A program made the translations under genes and the position numbers. A DNA stretch of 64,000 nt from assembly GCA_032622095.1 (NCBI GenBank), contig CP136062.1, positions 132,699,282 to 132,763,281 of the forward strand. The letters are read 5' to 3'. Shown piece by piece: positions 1 to 11,890 of the stretch. The stretch is from Siphonodentalium dalli. Its lineage: Eukaryota; Mollusca; Scaphopoda; Gadilida; Siphonodentaliidae. The notes below the pieces were generated by a model. The model was given only the letters and a program-made list of their open reading frames with translations, was not told the origin of the DNA and did not search any database. How positions within the stretch are numbered: the stretch's first letter is position 1; each line of letters starts with the position of its first letter.

Positions 1-1240
1 AGGCAAAAATTAAAACAAACATAAAATTGATTCTGGAAGTTGTAATTGTGACCCTAATAACGCGCCTGCACTTCTATAACAATTATAACGAAAGGCGTCG
101 CTGCCATCGGACGGAGGGACATGACAATCTGCGGGATGGGATGGAATATTGAATAGAACGACAATCTGCGGAACACAATTTCAAATCGCGTGGAACGGCC
201 GATATCTCGAGGAATACAGCACGTGGATGGCTCTTTATAACGAAAGGCCCACATTCGCACTATCCACACATATTAACCCCGCCACTGACCGGAAGGCAAA
301 AGTTGCATTATTCGATCGACAACTGACCTAACATAAAATTGTCGAAATCAAGGTCGTGGAACAGCTGTATAAATGTATTTTTACAGCGATAACGCTATGC
401 CCACAAGCAAACTTGGTATTAAAATGAAGTTTATCATCTATTGCACAACAAAAATATTTTACTTCGAGCGAAGCTGAGATTTATGCACACCTAGAGACCG
501 ATTAACCCACCCATTCGAAGGTGCCACGAAACACGAAAAACTGCGTTCGACATCAATGTTTAGAATTTAGATTTCTCGATGAATACGCTAGCAAACAACA
601 AGTATTAGGCACCAAATGACGACGTGGAATATTGCGCATTCGTTTTTAGCTACACTATGGCTGTTTTAATACGAATACCGTAATGGCGAACACGCAAACA
701 CGCGCCGATGAAAACAGCTAAAAATAGACTCGATGTTTACAATAACAGGATCGATTTCAGCTGATATATTCCATATAATGCGTATAGTATATCAAAATGT
801 AGGATTATACGCAGGGAATGTAATTTTGTCCAAATAGGTCCACTACGCAGTGAAATTGTTGCAGAAATTCGCTCCAAGAAAGAGCGCTACTTTTTCTCGT
901 AAAAATATAATGGCCGACTGAAGCCGTTTTATCGTTCCAACTAAGTCTGTTCTTAGCAGCACTTCATCCACAAAATACGAATATACACCATGCATGTATT
1001 AGAAGACGTATCAAATGTTATTTTTTAAGGGATTTGCGCTCTTCATTTGTTATAATTCGCACTTATTTTTTATTTCAGTTGTGACTAAAAGCCCAGATGC
1101 CGGAAGCCGGTGTCCGGCGATTACAAGCCAAGTTACAAAATAGATTAACTGGGTTGAACGCATGAATATGTCAATGGTGAAACTGTTCGAAAGAATATTC
1201 AAATCAAATAGTGTTTATAGACTTAAAAAATCTTATGTGT
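1..1240. other. Unique non-coding stretch
   Basis: I see no convincing gene here. Overlapping short open frames of about 60-70 codons occur on both strands near 54-331 with no recognisable domain. A pyrimidine tract ending in CAG at about 1063-1079 could be a splice acceptor. The 60 bases after it are open in one frame until a TAG, but the peptide is not recognisable and I give it no weight. Confidence 0.5.
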
Positions 1241-1242
1241 CC

Positions 1243-1523
1243 GCCGGTTATGCGCGGTGGGGGTTCTCATATTATCTGCCGGTCATACGCTGGGGAGGTT
1301 CTCATATGAACATATTATTTGCCGGTCATACGCAGGGGAGGTTCTCATGTGAACATATTATCCGCCGTTCATACGCGGTGGATGTTCTCATATTATCCGC
1401 GGTCATCTGCGGGGGAGGTTCTCATATTATCCTCCGGTCATACGGGGGAGGTTCTCATATAAACATATTATCCGCTGGTCATACGCGGTTGAGGTTCATA
1501 TTATTCGCCGGTCATACGGAAAG
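1243..1523. repeat. Minisatellite, 33-43 bp unit, ~8 copies
   Basis: Eight diverged tandem units start near 1243, 1279, 1321, 1364, 1399, 1434, 1474 and 1507. Each begins with a variant of GCCGGTCATACGCGG, continues with GGAGGTTCTCATAT, and some carry an extra AACATATTAT. Unit length alternates because that segment is present or absent. The 129-codon open frame at 1162-1551 is a by-product of the repeat (recurrent GGSH and AGHT peptides), not a likely gene. Confidence 0.85.
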
Positions 1524-1929
1524 CACCTCCAGAACTCTGACATGTACATAGACTTTAACCGCAGAAACGAGTCAGTGATCTCGCTTATTCAAAAATACTA
1601 TTCGTTGTTTCAAAGTCGAATCGAATTCGAATCGAATATTGATGTCAAATAGAATAACAAAACGAATATCGAATACTCGCAGCCCTATAAATTAAAACGA
1701 TCGTATACATATAGGGACGTGACAGCAATCGTCGCCTCCACAGTAGAACGGCGAGCTGCCGAGTGTGCACAGTGCTACATCACTAAATTTATTTGTTCAA
1801 TGTGTCGCCTGGGCCTATATATATACCCTATTGCCATGTTTAGAAATAGTGTCGAAAATAGTCTAAACTACATGCATTTTCCGCTCTGAATTGGTTATTG
1901 AATATCGTTCAGAAGTTGAAATTAAATAC

Positions 1930-1943
1930 GGGGGGGGGGGGGG
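1930..1943. repeat. Poly(G) tract
   Basis: Fourteen consecutive G, one of several long G or C runs in the window. It may be length-polymorphic or a sequencing weak point. Confidence 0.9.
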
Positions 1944-4280
1944 TGGTGTAGATAATATATAGGTTATCATTTTAATGTTTTATTAGTCTACTATATTTTT
2001 ATACGTTATAAACGTAATAACGTAGACATATATAGGCTAGGTACCTTTTAAAAAATTCGATATAAGTTTAATATTACATTTTCCAGGCCAAATATATAAA
2101 ACTGAAATGATTTGCATGCATTGCATTCAGTCTATAAGGCTAATATATTACCATGGATATCATTTTATATAGAGCGTGAATAGAAAGAAGTGCGTGTATA
2201 GACTATGTATTAGCTGACTGTCGGTTCATATAGTGTTCGCCAGTCGCCACCATTCACCGACAATGAGCTTTCGAATAGGCACTATGGAGCTTACATAATA
2301 CCATAAATTCATGACTGGGTACCACACGATGCAATCCTATATATATGATTTTTGTGATGAAGTTACTCAGGTTCCCAAAATTATAATTTATCATGTATGA
2401 TTAAGTTATTCAGGTTGGTAAACGTTGTGATAGAATTATCATTCAATAAATCTCGTTTCAAATGTTCAAATTAATTTTAAATAGCCGCCTCAGAAGTAAT
2501 ATTTATAACATTTGCGGCCAAAGAGAGTGAATTCTTGATAAATCTTGACATAATTATATATATACAATTCTACATTATCTGTATGCAGACATGTCTGTAA
2601 AATGGAGGGATATTATAGGCATGTGGTGGTTTTAACCCTGAATGTATGTTACCTAATCTTGTTACACCGATATGTATCTGGTCATGGGGATCATATAGGT
2701 CGATAATGTACGTGAAATACTTTTATACGTAGTTTATGTGCCATATGCCGTCCTATTCGAGTCAAATAATTTGGAAAATCGGATCCCGACATTTAGTCAG
2801 AATGGAACAATAAAGACCGTTACTTGTTAGCCTATATCCTGATATGGTAAAAAGTTAAAATAAATTGCGATTGTCTCAATTTTATAATTAAAAAAATATA
2901 TTAAAATAGCTGGAAAATTTCGATGACTGCAGCTGGCAAGATTTTTTATTTCAAAGTATCTAAAGCCTGTAAATCGATATTTGGTGCATTCCTCATTCCA
3001 GATTGCGTTGACATAGATTGGAGGTTCAAATGAACCATGTACCATGAATAACTTTTATAACACACACAACCTGGGTACGGTACAATTATAAAAAAAATAT
3101 TAATAAATAAACAAATGAGAGTGACCAATCCAGGGCAGGTTAAATACATCCCAATATACTCAACCACGATAGATTCCGGGCGTCTCTTTTTCGGCAAGAG
3201 ATTTTCCCATATAACACTCAAGATTCAAAATTGAATAAAGTTTATTTGTACTCAATTTAGTAGCAATTAGAACATACATACATGACCCCTATAAAAGTAG
3301 TAGGATAGGACCCTTGTTCTAATATATACAGATACCAGGTCAAGTAGGTATATGCATCAGGATGCGCGGTGCGTATCTACAAGATGTGCAGTTGAACGGA
3401 TACAGTGGCAGGATGGGCGGCAAGAGTACAAGTAATTTCTTACATGTACCAACGGAATAAAAATATGGTTGATTTACTTTCAGTCAGTCTCCATGCTGCA
3501 ATCCTGTTTTACAATACTCACTGGCCTAATTGGCAGCCAATATAGATAATGAGACATGACATTGTGTCAGTTAGATGTGGGGTCTGTGGTATCGATCTTA
3601 TTCTACCATATGTATGTATATACCTATGTGTAGGAAAGGGTACTTGCGATCACTATAAAATTCAGTGCTAAATAGACTGTACAAAAGAAGAAGAAAAAAG
3701 CAAATTTGTTCCTTCCATGGATATCACACACACAGATGCTGTTATATGTATATCAAGAAGTCATACCGGAATGTTGGTTGGGAGCACAATATCAATGGGC
3801 AATTTTAGTATGTCGTTGCTAAATTGTAATGGTTACTGGAGGGTTGGAGATAATAATTCGATTGGTTTACATTCAAGCTTCAAATTAAGGTTAGGTCTTA
3901 TATTATCTTTTGATGACTGGTCAAATGACTAACGGTACTACTAAATAAAGTAGGCATATGCGTATAGATCCCATCATACTAATCCAAGTTGAATTTTAGC
4001 GGTGGAGAAACATGGCTAGAGATGATACATTGGTGCTTACATGTAAATGATAGCATGACAGAGAGATATGTTGCCTCTGTTTTTCACTCTTCTCTTTATA
4101 GACAATAGACATGGAGCCATGACTGATTGGAATTTAACGTAATTTTAACCAATTGTTTTGTGATATCGTTCACGCACGTGACTCTAGAAGGAGGAAACTG
4201 TTTTGTACGTAAATGATTTAATATGCACAATTTTGGGAGAGAACATTCTCAGAAGATTGGGACTAAGTTGACTAAGTTGT
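1944..4280. other. AT-rich unique sequence, no gene seen
   Basis: Open frames stay under about 95 codons, overlap on opposite strands and show no domain. I recognise no repeat family and no RNA gene in this stretch. Confidence 0.5.
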
Positions 4281-4322
4281 GCATAGGGGCTATAGGCCCC
4301 TATAGGCCCCTATAGGCCTATA
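4281..4322. repeat. Short tandem repeat, TATAGGCCCC unit
   Basis: About four copies of a 10-bp unit (CTATAGGCCC). The unit contains the self-complementary core TATAGGCC/GGCCTATA, so the tract can form alternative hairpins. Confidence 0.8.
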
Positions 4323-4964
4323 TAATCTGGCTATTTTTCGCAAACTATATTCTCAGAAAATTGGGAAAATGTTTATGAGTACCAGTGTTATTTATTTTTG
4401 ATTTCGTTCGTTTGATTGGACCCACATTGTCATCCAATCGCTCGTGTGTACAGTTAGTCCCGCAAACTTGCACCACCGGCGTGGTCTTGTTAGCGGCCAT
4501 CTTGGCTGCCATCATGAACGTAGAATTTACCTCAAGCGGATTTGATTGAATTGTCGTTCGCGGATACCGTTTACGAATCATCTATGCGTCAAAATATAGC
4601 TATGAGTGACGATACAACAAATTCACAATGTCACAACAGACAGTTATATATTATAGTTCCTACTAATATATAATTGGTACGAAAATTCTATGGTTTGAAA
4701 ATATACTGTCAAAGGGAGATAATCCTATATTTTTGTCAAGGGTAGGTATGTTTTCATAATTTCGGGAAATAAATATGCAATTTTAGACCATGAGCATGCA
4801 ATATGTCAAGCATAAGTTGGTTCTATTGGGGTATTGCAGTTTTGGCTATATTACAAGTCCAGAATTTGAGTATTATTTGAAAGCAAAAACATAGAAAATG
4901 AGAACATATCAATGCCGAAAAATCGACAATCTAAATTTCTAAATCCATTGGCATTACAATTAAT
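4323..4964. other. Unique AT-rich spacer, no gene seen
   Basis: A 78-codon frame on the minus strand at 4345-4581 has no recognisable motif. I see nothing else in this stretch. Confidence 0.45.
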
Positions 4965-5278
4965 ATCAGGTCTGGCAAATGTGAGAATACAGCTACAATA
5001 GCTGTATTCAGCTAACCTGGCTGTATTCAGCTATATATTATACTCTCAAACCGGCTGTTTTTCGATAATAAACTAGAAGCGCTAATTTGCGCATCAAAAT
5101 TAGGCCACCATATTCTCCGGCCACCTCAACTTGGCTCAAGGCCTCATTCAGTCATTGACTGAGTCATTGGCCTCAACCAAATCAAAACCGTCGCTTGTTT
5201 TCTGACAAAGTGTTGCCTTTTGTCGAAACGGCGATGGTGATTATGTGTGAAAACTTACGACGGCGGTCGATGTCGGTC
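4965..5278 (+). repeat. Left terminal inverted repeat of the nested element
   Basis: It carries two GCTGTATTCAGCTA-type blocks that are themselves partly palindromic. Relative to the right arm it has about 46 extra bases near 5118-5170, including the self-complementary CAGTCATTGACTG. Similarity ends just after the CGGCGGTCGATGTC block. Confidence 0.75.
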
Positions 5279-5306
5279 ATAACGGTTTAATAACTCTCTT
5301 ATGCAA

Positions 5307-6278
5307 ATTGCAATGGATCCGGGCCCACTCGCCCCAGGGCCAGCTCGCCCCAGGCCGTTTTTGGGGCGAGCTGGCCCACCTTTCAGGGGCGAGCTGGCCC
5401 GGGTATTACATTTGTATTAAAGTTGTAAATAAGTTAATATATATTAATATATTAATTTCTTAAGTTCAGATTATGATATATTTCAGAGTTATGTCCATCA
5501 ATTTTGACATTTTGATTACTTTAGCCACGTTTGTTAGCAAAGATAATAGCCATGCAGTTTATCACACTAGTTGGTTTGAACGACGAACCGGCGAATTCAT
5601 AAATAACAATAATGAACTGTTTTCACATTCTGGATATTAAAGTTTCTCTTATTCTCTGAGTTCATCTCACTATCTCTGGAGTTTGGGAAACCATTAGAAG
5701 CCGTTAGTATATCCCCATTCATATGATATCCTATCAAAACAATAGAAGCAGGTTGTTTACACAGTAACCAATCGACTAATCACACTTCACAGGATGAGAT
5801 GGCTTCAGTGTGATAGATAATCACTTTCATATGCCGACCACATACCGTATATAAGCAGTGCAATATTTATCTGACATCATAACCACAAATATGTTCCGTT
5901 GTATCTGCGACTATATACAACGGCAGTGGCTCGACTCAAGTCATTTTCGATCGAGGAATGGAGTATATTCCGACATGACGTTCGGACAAATAATGATCTC
6001 GAATGGTTGTATATTTAATTCAACATTCCAAATTCAATGATACACATCTTGGGTCTCAGTTGACCGATTTGGGTATCACTTTGTATGGTATCACTTGACT
6101 CGGGTATCACTTGACTGTAAGTCAGATAAAGCAAGCAAAACAACCCCAAAACGACAACTTAAATAAGACATTATCCCTTGGGGCGAGCTGGCCCGGGGCG
6201 AGCTGGCTCGGGGCGAGCTGGCCCAGGTCGACTGGGGCGAGCTGGCCCTGGGGCGAGTGGGCCCGTTTCCATTGCAAT
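5307..6278. mobile_element. MITE with GGGCGAGCTGGCCC arrays (972 bp)
   Basis: The terminal inverted repeats are about 47 bp, beginning ATTGCAATGGA and continuing GGGCCCACTCGCCCC. A 15-bp GC-rich motif, GGGGCGAGCTGGCCC, occurs at 5337 (minus), 5363, 5386, 6180, 6195 (one mismatch), 6210 and 6234. A terminal variant GGGGCGAGTGGGCCC lies at 5321 (minus) and 6250. The interior is ordinary AT-rich sequence without a gene. The 62- to 70-codon frames crossing the array give GASWP repeats and are artefacts. It sits inside the larger TIR element. Confidence 0.75.
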
Positions 6279-6493
6279 GCAGAATACCTTGAAAAATACA
6301 TTAAATACAATATTTATCACTGAAGATGGAACATCTTAAACATTCCCGGAAGTATAAATAGGATGCTGCTAAAACGCAGTTTGGTTGGTGTGTTAAAACA
6401 GGTAAAAAGGGGAACATCTCTAGCCAGAGTTTAACCGAGCGAGTACCACTCACTGCTTGAGCTGACACTCTCCAAAAATACGGAAACGCATAC

Positions 6494-8554
6494 GGGCGAT
6501 TCTCCAGGTGTTGTACGGGACATTTATACTCTTATATGGCCCCTATTTTATTCAGGAAATTAAACTTGCAATATATAATATACTCTGGCAATGCTGCTAG
6601 GCACATATAACAAGCACAATAAAACTTGATTGTTCATAGCGATCTAATTTTTTTAAAATAGTAAAAAATATGCGGTGTTGTACGGGACATAATTTGGGAA
6701 CTGGTTTTGTGGTCAATGACTCAACGACATATTCAATCCAACGATGAGTTACTTGTCAGGATGTGTCCTTTGTGTGCTCAGAAAGTTAACCCTTTTGCAA
6801 AGTTGACCTAACTATTGTAATGGGGTTCATTTACATTCAAGATATTGTTGAAAAATACTGGTGTTGTACGGGACAACTGGAAAAGTGTTGTACGGGACAT
6901 AATTTTCCATCAGAGATTATTATTGTATAATTTAATGAAATGGTTCAAAGCTACATATTTTTCACTTAAGTATCATACCCATTGATATTACATACGATCA
7001 TGAGTATGTAGGGGCGCCTGCGGCGCATAATATACTATACGTAGCAGGATGGGGTGGTGGTGGCTGGTGGGTACTTGCATACATACGATCATGAGTATGT
7101 AGGGGCACCTGCGGCGCATAAGATAGTATGGGTGGGGTGGTGGGTTGTTTACTTACATACATGTACATACGATCATGAGTATGTAGGGGCGCCTGCGGTG
7201 CATAAGATACTATGGGTGGCAGGATGGGGTGGTGGGTTGTTTACTTACATACATACGATCATGTGTATGTAGGGGCACCTACGGCGCATAAGATACTATG
7301 GGTGGCAGGATGGGGTGGTGGGTGGGTCACTTACATACATACAATCATGAGTATGTAGTGGCGCCTGCAGCACATAAGATACTATGGGTGGCGGGATGGG
7401 GTGGTGGGTGGGTACTTACATACATACGATCATGAGTATGTAGGGGCGCCTTTGGCGCATAAGATACTATAGGTGGCGGGGTGTGGTGGTGGGTGGGACC
7501 CGTGGGTACTTACATACATACGATCATGAGTATGTAGTGGCACCTGCGGCGCATAAGATACTATGAGTGGCGGGATGGGGTGGTGGGTGGGTCACTTACA
7601 TACAAACGTTCACGAGTAAGTAGTGGTGCCTGCGGCGCATAAGATACTATGGATGGCGGGATTGGGTGGTGGGTGGGTACTTACATACGATCATGGTGTG
7701 GTGGGTGGGTACTTTAGTGTACGGTATCGATATTCCAACAAAAGTAGAGTTATTTGAATGTCCGGTATATGCAGGACATGGGCACACAGGGTGCCCATGG
7801 GACATAGTCTGTACGTATTATTCTAAAAAATAGTATACTTACTACCCAAGAGTATATTTATAGTAATATAGACAATATAATTGTGTAACAATTATGTAAC
7901 TACACGGTATATGTGTGTTTTAGTAATAAATGTCAACCAAATGCAATATATTGAACTTTATAAGAGCAGTAAAATTCATCAGTCAAATAGTGTTGTACGG
8001 GACATGTCCCGTACAACACCCCAAAGTGTTGTACGGGACAATATCAATTTGAGTACTGAGAAAGGACAATGAGTCAGGTCTCATTTCTTGCTTGATGGCT
8101 TATATACAGAGGCATTGAAACTGAAATATGGGTGATCATATGGCAAGTTGGTCTTTCTGGGACAGAAAAATGGTTTAAAAAGTGTTGTACGGGACATTGA
8201 TAAAGGGCCAAATTTTGGGATTGAAAAATTGCGTTTATCGGATATATAGTATAATTATTTCATTTCTATTCCATGAAATGTGTTCCCAGGTTACATTTAC
8301 ATAATAACATTGCCAATCTTAATGTTTAAACAGTGCTTAATATGCAGGGTATACAATACAGGAAAAAGAGAGTTATGTTTGGATTTTCACGTAGGAGATA
8401 TATGTCGATAAAAATCACACAAACAATCACATTTCAACCAAAACTATTTGAATGTTGTTAGCCTTATATCAATATCTTAACTAAATGCCAACTGCTTTAG
8501 TCTAAAATACCTTTTCAATTTTCGGATATTTGCCTCTTATCTGGAGAATCGCCC
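6494..8554. mobile_element. Putative element with GTGTTGTACGGGACA motifs
   Basis: An exact 14-bp inverted repeat, GGGCGATTCTCCAG at 6494-6507 and its complement at 8541-8554, brackets 2.06 kb. Eight exact copies of GTGTTGTACGGGACA lie within it at 6508, 6675, 6861, 6885, 7990, 8005 (minus), 8026 and 8182. The first abuts the left inverted repeat. The pair at 7990-8019 forms a perfect 30-bp palindrome. Subterminal arrays of this kind are commonly transposase-binding sites in DNA transposons, which is the likeliest reading here. No transposase frame is seen. Confidence 0.5.
6991..7714. repeat. Minisatellite, ~85-bp unit, 8.4 copies
   Basis: Units start at 6991, 7082, 7166, 7252, 7338, 7423, 7517, 7599 and 7684, with spacings of 82-94 bp. 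Each contains CATACGATCATGAGTATG, a GCGCCTGCGGCGCATAAG hairpin and a G-rich GGATGGGGTGGTGGGTGGG segment. The last unit is truncated. A 72-codon frame here is a product of the repeat. Confidence 0.9.
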
Positions 8555-8930
8555 ATACATGTACATTTGTATGTCGAATCGCGAAAATACAAATAACAGT
8601 GTTAATATGATTGGTAAGTTTTCACACATTATATATTATCCCGCCAAAACAGATTGAATAGTTCTGACTCGCTAACAACCAGGACTTCATGTTTAAAATA
8701 CATCAGAAATTATTTTCAGTTATCCCTATGTTGTGCCATACATTTGCAATATGCCACACAATATCTGTATATACCGTTATGAATAGTTATCAGTATCGCT
8801 CACAAACCGTCAGTGGTATGTAATTCTAAATGCTTGATATAGGTACACCATTCTAACACCCCCTACCGGTTTAGCATCGGGAAGAAGTAAACGAGTGTTT
8901 GCGATGAATTTGATCTTTATTTTATAAGTT
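7715..8930. other. AT-rich interior of the TIR element
   Basis: Besides the GTGTTGTACGGGACA copies I see no gene. A 63-codon frame at 7881-8072 simply reads through the palindromic motif pair. Confidence 0.45.
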
Positions 8931-9360
8931 ACTCTCGGGCTCCAAATAAAAGTGCAGGCCCAAATAATAGTGCAGGGGGGAAATTCCATTGAAAGTTAAT
9001 AAAAGTGCAGACCCAAATAATAGTGCAGGGCAAAATATCAACTGTTAAACAAATTATTTTTATAGTACATGTACGTAGGTCAAGTATAGGGATCAACACA
9101 GTATGTGTCATGTTGTGTTTAATTCAATATTTAAATGTTCACATGTATGCCATATACATGTACTTGAATATGTACATGCATAAAGTTACAAGCTCATCAT
9201 TTTGGTATCAGAATCATATAGAAATCTTGAGTTTGTGCTGATTTCAATTTTCATAGCCTCAAAATTAATAAACATGCAGACCCAAATAAGCACTGTGCAG
9301 GGGGGAAATTTCCCAAGAAAATAATAAACGTGCATGCATGTTTATTTGGAGCCCAAGAGT
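8931..9360. mobile_element. MITE, 430 bp, ACTCTCGGGCTCC ends
   Basis: A 20-bp terminal inverted repeat (ACTC, then CGGGCTCC or TGGGCTCC, then AAATAAA) occurs at 8931-8950 and inverted at 9341-9360. Three internal copies of a CAGACCCAAATAATAGTGCA-like motif follow the ends, two with a GGGGGGAAATT extension. No coding capacity is seen. Confidence 0.65.
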
Positions 9361-9404
9361 AGCTAGTGAATGCATTCGCAGAAAATAGTCCCCAGAATAT
9401 ATAC

Positions 9405-9569
9405 TGACATCGACCGCCGTAGTAAGTTTTCACACAAAATCAGAACTGCCGTGTCAACAAAAGGCAACACTTTGTCAGAAAACAAGTGACGGTTTTGATT
9501 TGGTTGAGGGTGGCCGGAGAATATGGTAGCCTAATTTCGATGCGCAAATTAGCGCTTCTAGTTTATTAG
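9405..9569 (-). repeat. Inner part of the right TIR arm
   Basis: It is the inverted counterpart of 5055-5278: the GACATCGACCGCCG block, the CAAAAGGCAACACTTTGTCA block and the CAAATTAGCGCTTCTAG block. It is cut off at TTTATTA by the next insertion. Confidence 0.75.
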
Positions 9570-10439
9570 CTCACCTGAGACGAAGTCTCCGGTGGAGCTA
9601 TAGTCATCACTCGTCGTCCGTCCGTCCGTCCGTCTGTCTGTCCGTCCGTCAACTTTTATTTTAAACATCTTCTCCTCTGAAACCATCATACCAAATTGGT
9701 TCATATTTGGTGTGGATGTTCCCTAGGTGACTCTCATTGAGATTTGTTCAAATGAGGTCACTGGGTCAAATAGTTGCGAAACCAGGGCCATAATTCTATT
9801 CCTCCACAGTAATTCTTACAACAACTTCTTGTCCATAACCATTGTGCCGATTTAGCTAATATTTGGTATGGAGGGTCCTTGTGTGACTGGTGTTCAGATT
9901 TGTTCAAATGAGGTCACCTGGTCAATTAGTTGAGAAACCAGGGCCATAACTCATAGTAATTCTTACAATGACTTCTTCTACAAAAATATTGGGCCGAATT
10001 AGCTTATATTTGGTACTGAGGGACCTTGGGTGACTGGGAATCAGATTTGTTCAAATTGGGTCACTGGGTCAATTAGGGGCAGAGCCAGGGACATAACTCT
10101 AAAAACCAAAAAATTACATTTTTGCATTTTGATCATATTTGGGGTGGATGTTCCCTAGGTGACTGTCATTAATATTTGTTCAAATGAGGTCACTGTGTCA
10201 AACAGTTGCGAAACCAGGGCCATAACTATATTCCTCCTTGGTAATTCTTATAACGACTTCTTGTCAATAACCATTAAGCCGATTTAATTTATATTTGGTA
10301 TGTGGGGTCATTGAATGACTGGGGTTCAGATTTGTTCAAATGGGGTCACTGGGTCAAATAGTGGTGGAGCCAGGGCCATAATTCCCCAAAAAATAATAAA
10401 AAATTCAGGAACTCCTTGATCAATTTAACATACAAACAA

Positions 10440-10458
10440 AAAATATCACCCCCCCCCC
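10440..10458. repeat. C-rich tract inside family L
   Basis: A run of C at about 10448-10459 followed by CACATGACCC. It looks like a simple-sequence expansion near the family A insertion. Confidence 0.6.
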
Positions 10459-10771
10459 CACATGACCCAGAACCCCACCCCCAACCAACAGCATTCCACC
10501 CTATCTCATATCCTAACTCACAGGTAAATAAAGTATATTTATTTAAATTCCCATTACAAGGCAACTCTCCTATGAACTGATAGACATGACACATGGCAAG
10601 GCAGATAGAGAGATAAAGAGAGCTTCTGCAGCTTTAGACAGAGTCCCCAGGGAGTGTATTCATGTCATCCATAATTTAAATGAGATTAATGGTGTTATCA
10701 ATGAAGCACCCTTGTTGTTTATATTATCACTCAGTGGTCATTAAAATCAGATTAATTTGATTTTCTCAAAG

Positions 10772-11890
10772 AGTGCCTGGCATTTGTAGAATGAGGTTCC
10801 TAGAGGGTGAATTTAGTGACGCTATCCTACACAGCAGGCTAGCATAACCAAATACACCCTCTGAGAACCTTATTCCGCTTAGGCCTCATCTTCTGGGAAG
10901 TATCTAGAGTCTCAAAATCTCATTCTGCTTAGGCCTCATCTTCTGGGAAGTATCTATAGTATCAAATTTACATTGTTGTTAGTTAAATTTCCCTTCTAGG
11001 AAGTTTCTGTATCCCTTAATTTGCAGAAGATAAAATTCATGATTGAGGTGCCCAATGGGTGAACATCACCAATTTCAACTGGGGAACTTCAATCTTATTC
11101 TAGGTCTTCCATAGCAGTTGAGGGCCTTATCAGAATGAGGTCCCCAGAGGGTGAATTTAGTGATACTAGCCCGCTGTGCAGGATAGCCTCACTAAATTCA
11201 CCCTCTGGGTACCGGTACCTCATTCTGCAAATAACAGACAGACTATTTCAAAGCTTGATTCAAGGCTAGCATCACCAAATTCACCATTTGGGGACCTCAT
11301 TCTGCTTAGGCCTCATCTTCTGGGAAGTATCTATAGTATCAAATTTACATTGTTGTTAGTTAAATTTCCCTTCTAGGAAGTTTCTATATCCCCTAATTTG
11401 CAGAAGATAAAATTCATAATTGAGGGGCCCAATGGGTGAACATCACCAACTTCAACTGGGGAAATTCAATTTTATTCTAGGTCTTCCATAGCAGTTGAGG
11501 ACTTTATCAGAATGAGGTCCCCAGAGGGTGAATTTAGCGTCACTAAATTCACCCTCTGGGGACCTCACTCTGCAAATGACAGACACACTATCACACTATT
11601 TCAAGGCTTGTTGTATAATACATTGTGTTGCTTGAGGCCAGGCATACACAATGTAGGAACAGACACGCTTTTTGTGATGCTATCCGGCACAGCAGGCTAG
11701 CATCACCAAATTCACCCTCTGACGACCTCATTCTGCTTATGCCTCATCTTCTGGGAAGTATCTATAGTATCAAATTTACATTGTTGTTAGTTAAATTTCC
11801 CTTCTAGGAAGTTTCTATATCCCCTAATTTGCAGAAGATAAAATTCATAAATGAGGTGCCCAATGGGTGAATATCACCAACTTCAACTGG
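10772..11890. mobile_element. Family A (hAT-type MITE) cluster
   Basis: Three successive palindromic modules occur at 10786-10880, 11131-11228 and 11508-11573, with half-modules at 11270-11309 and 11700-11738. Each reads AGAATGAGGTCCCCAGAGGG outward and its complement inward. Between them lie copies of the family's internal segment (CTTCTGGGAAGTATCTATAG, TTCCCTTCTAGGAAG, CCCAATGGGTGAACATCACC). The pattern suggests tandem or nested copies of the ~460-bp element seen intact at 53.9 kb. Confidence 0.75.

Noticed and set aside
1162-1551. 129-codon open frame
   Set aside because: It is entirely explained by a minisatellite; the peptide is a degenerate repeat with no known domain.
6111-6323. Open frames with GASWP repeats on both strands
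   Set aside because: They translate the GC-rich motif array of a MITE; both strands are open for the same reason.
6991-7714. CRISPR-like array
   Set aside because: Units are contiguous diverged tandem repeats of ~85 bp without unique spacers, in eukaryotic DNA.
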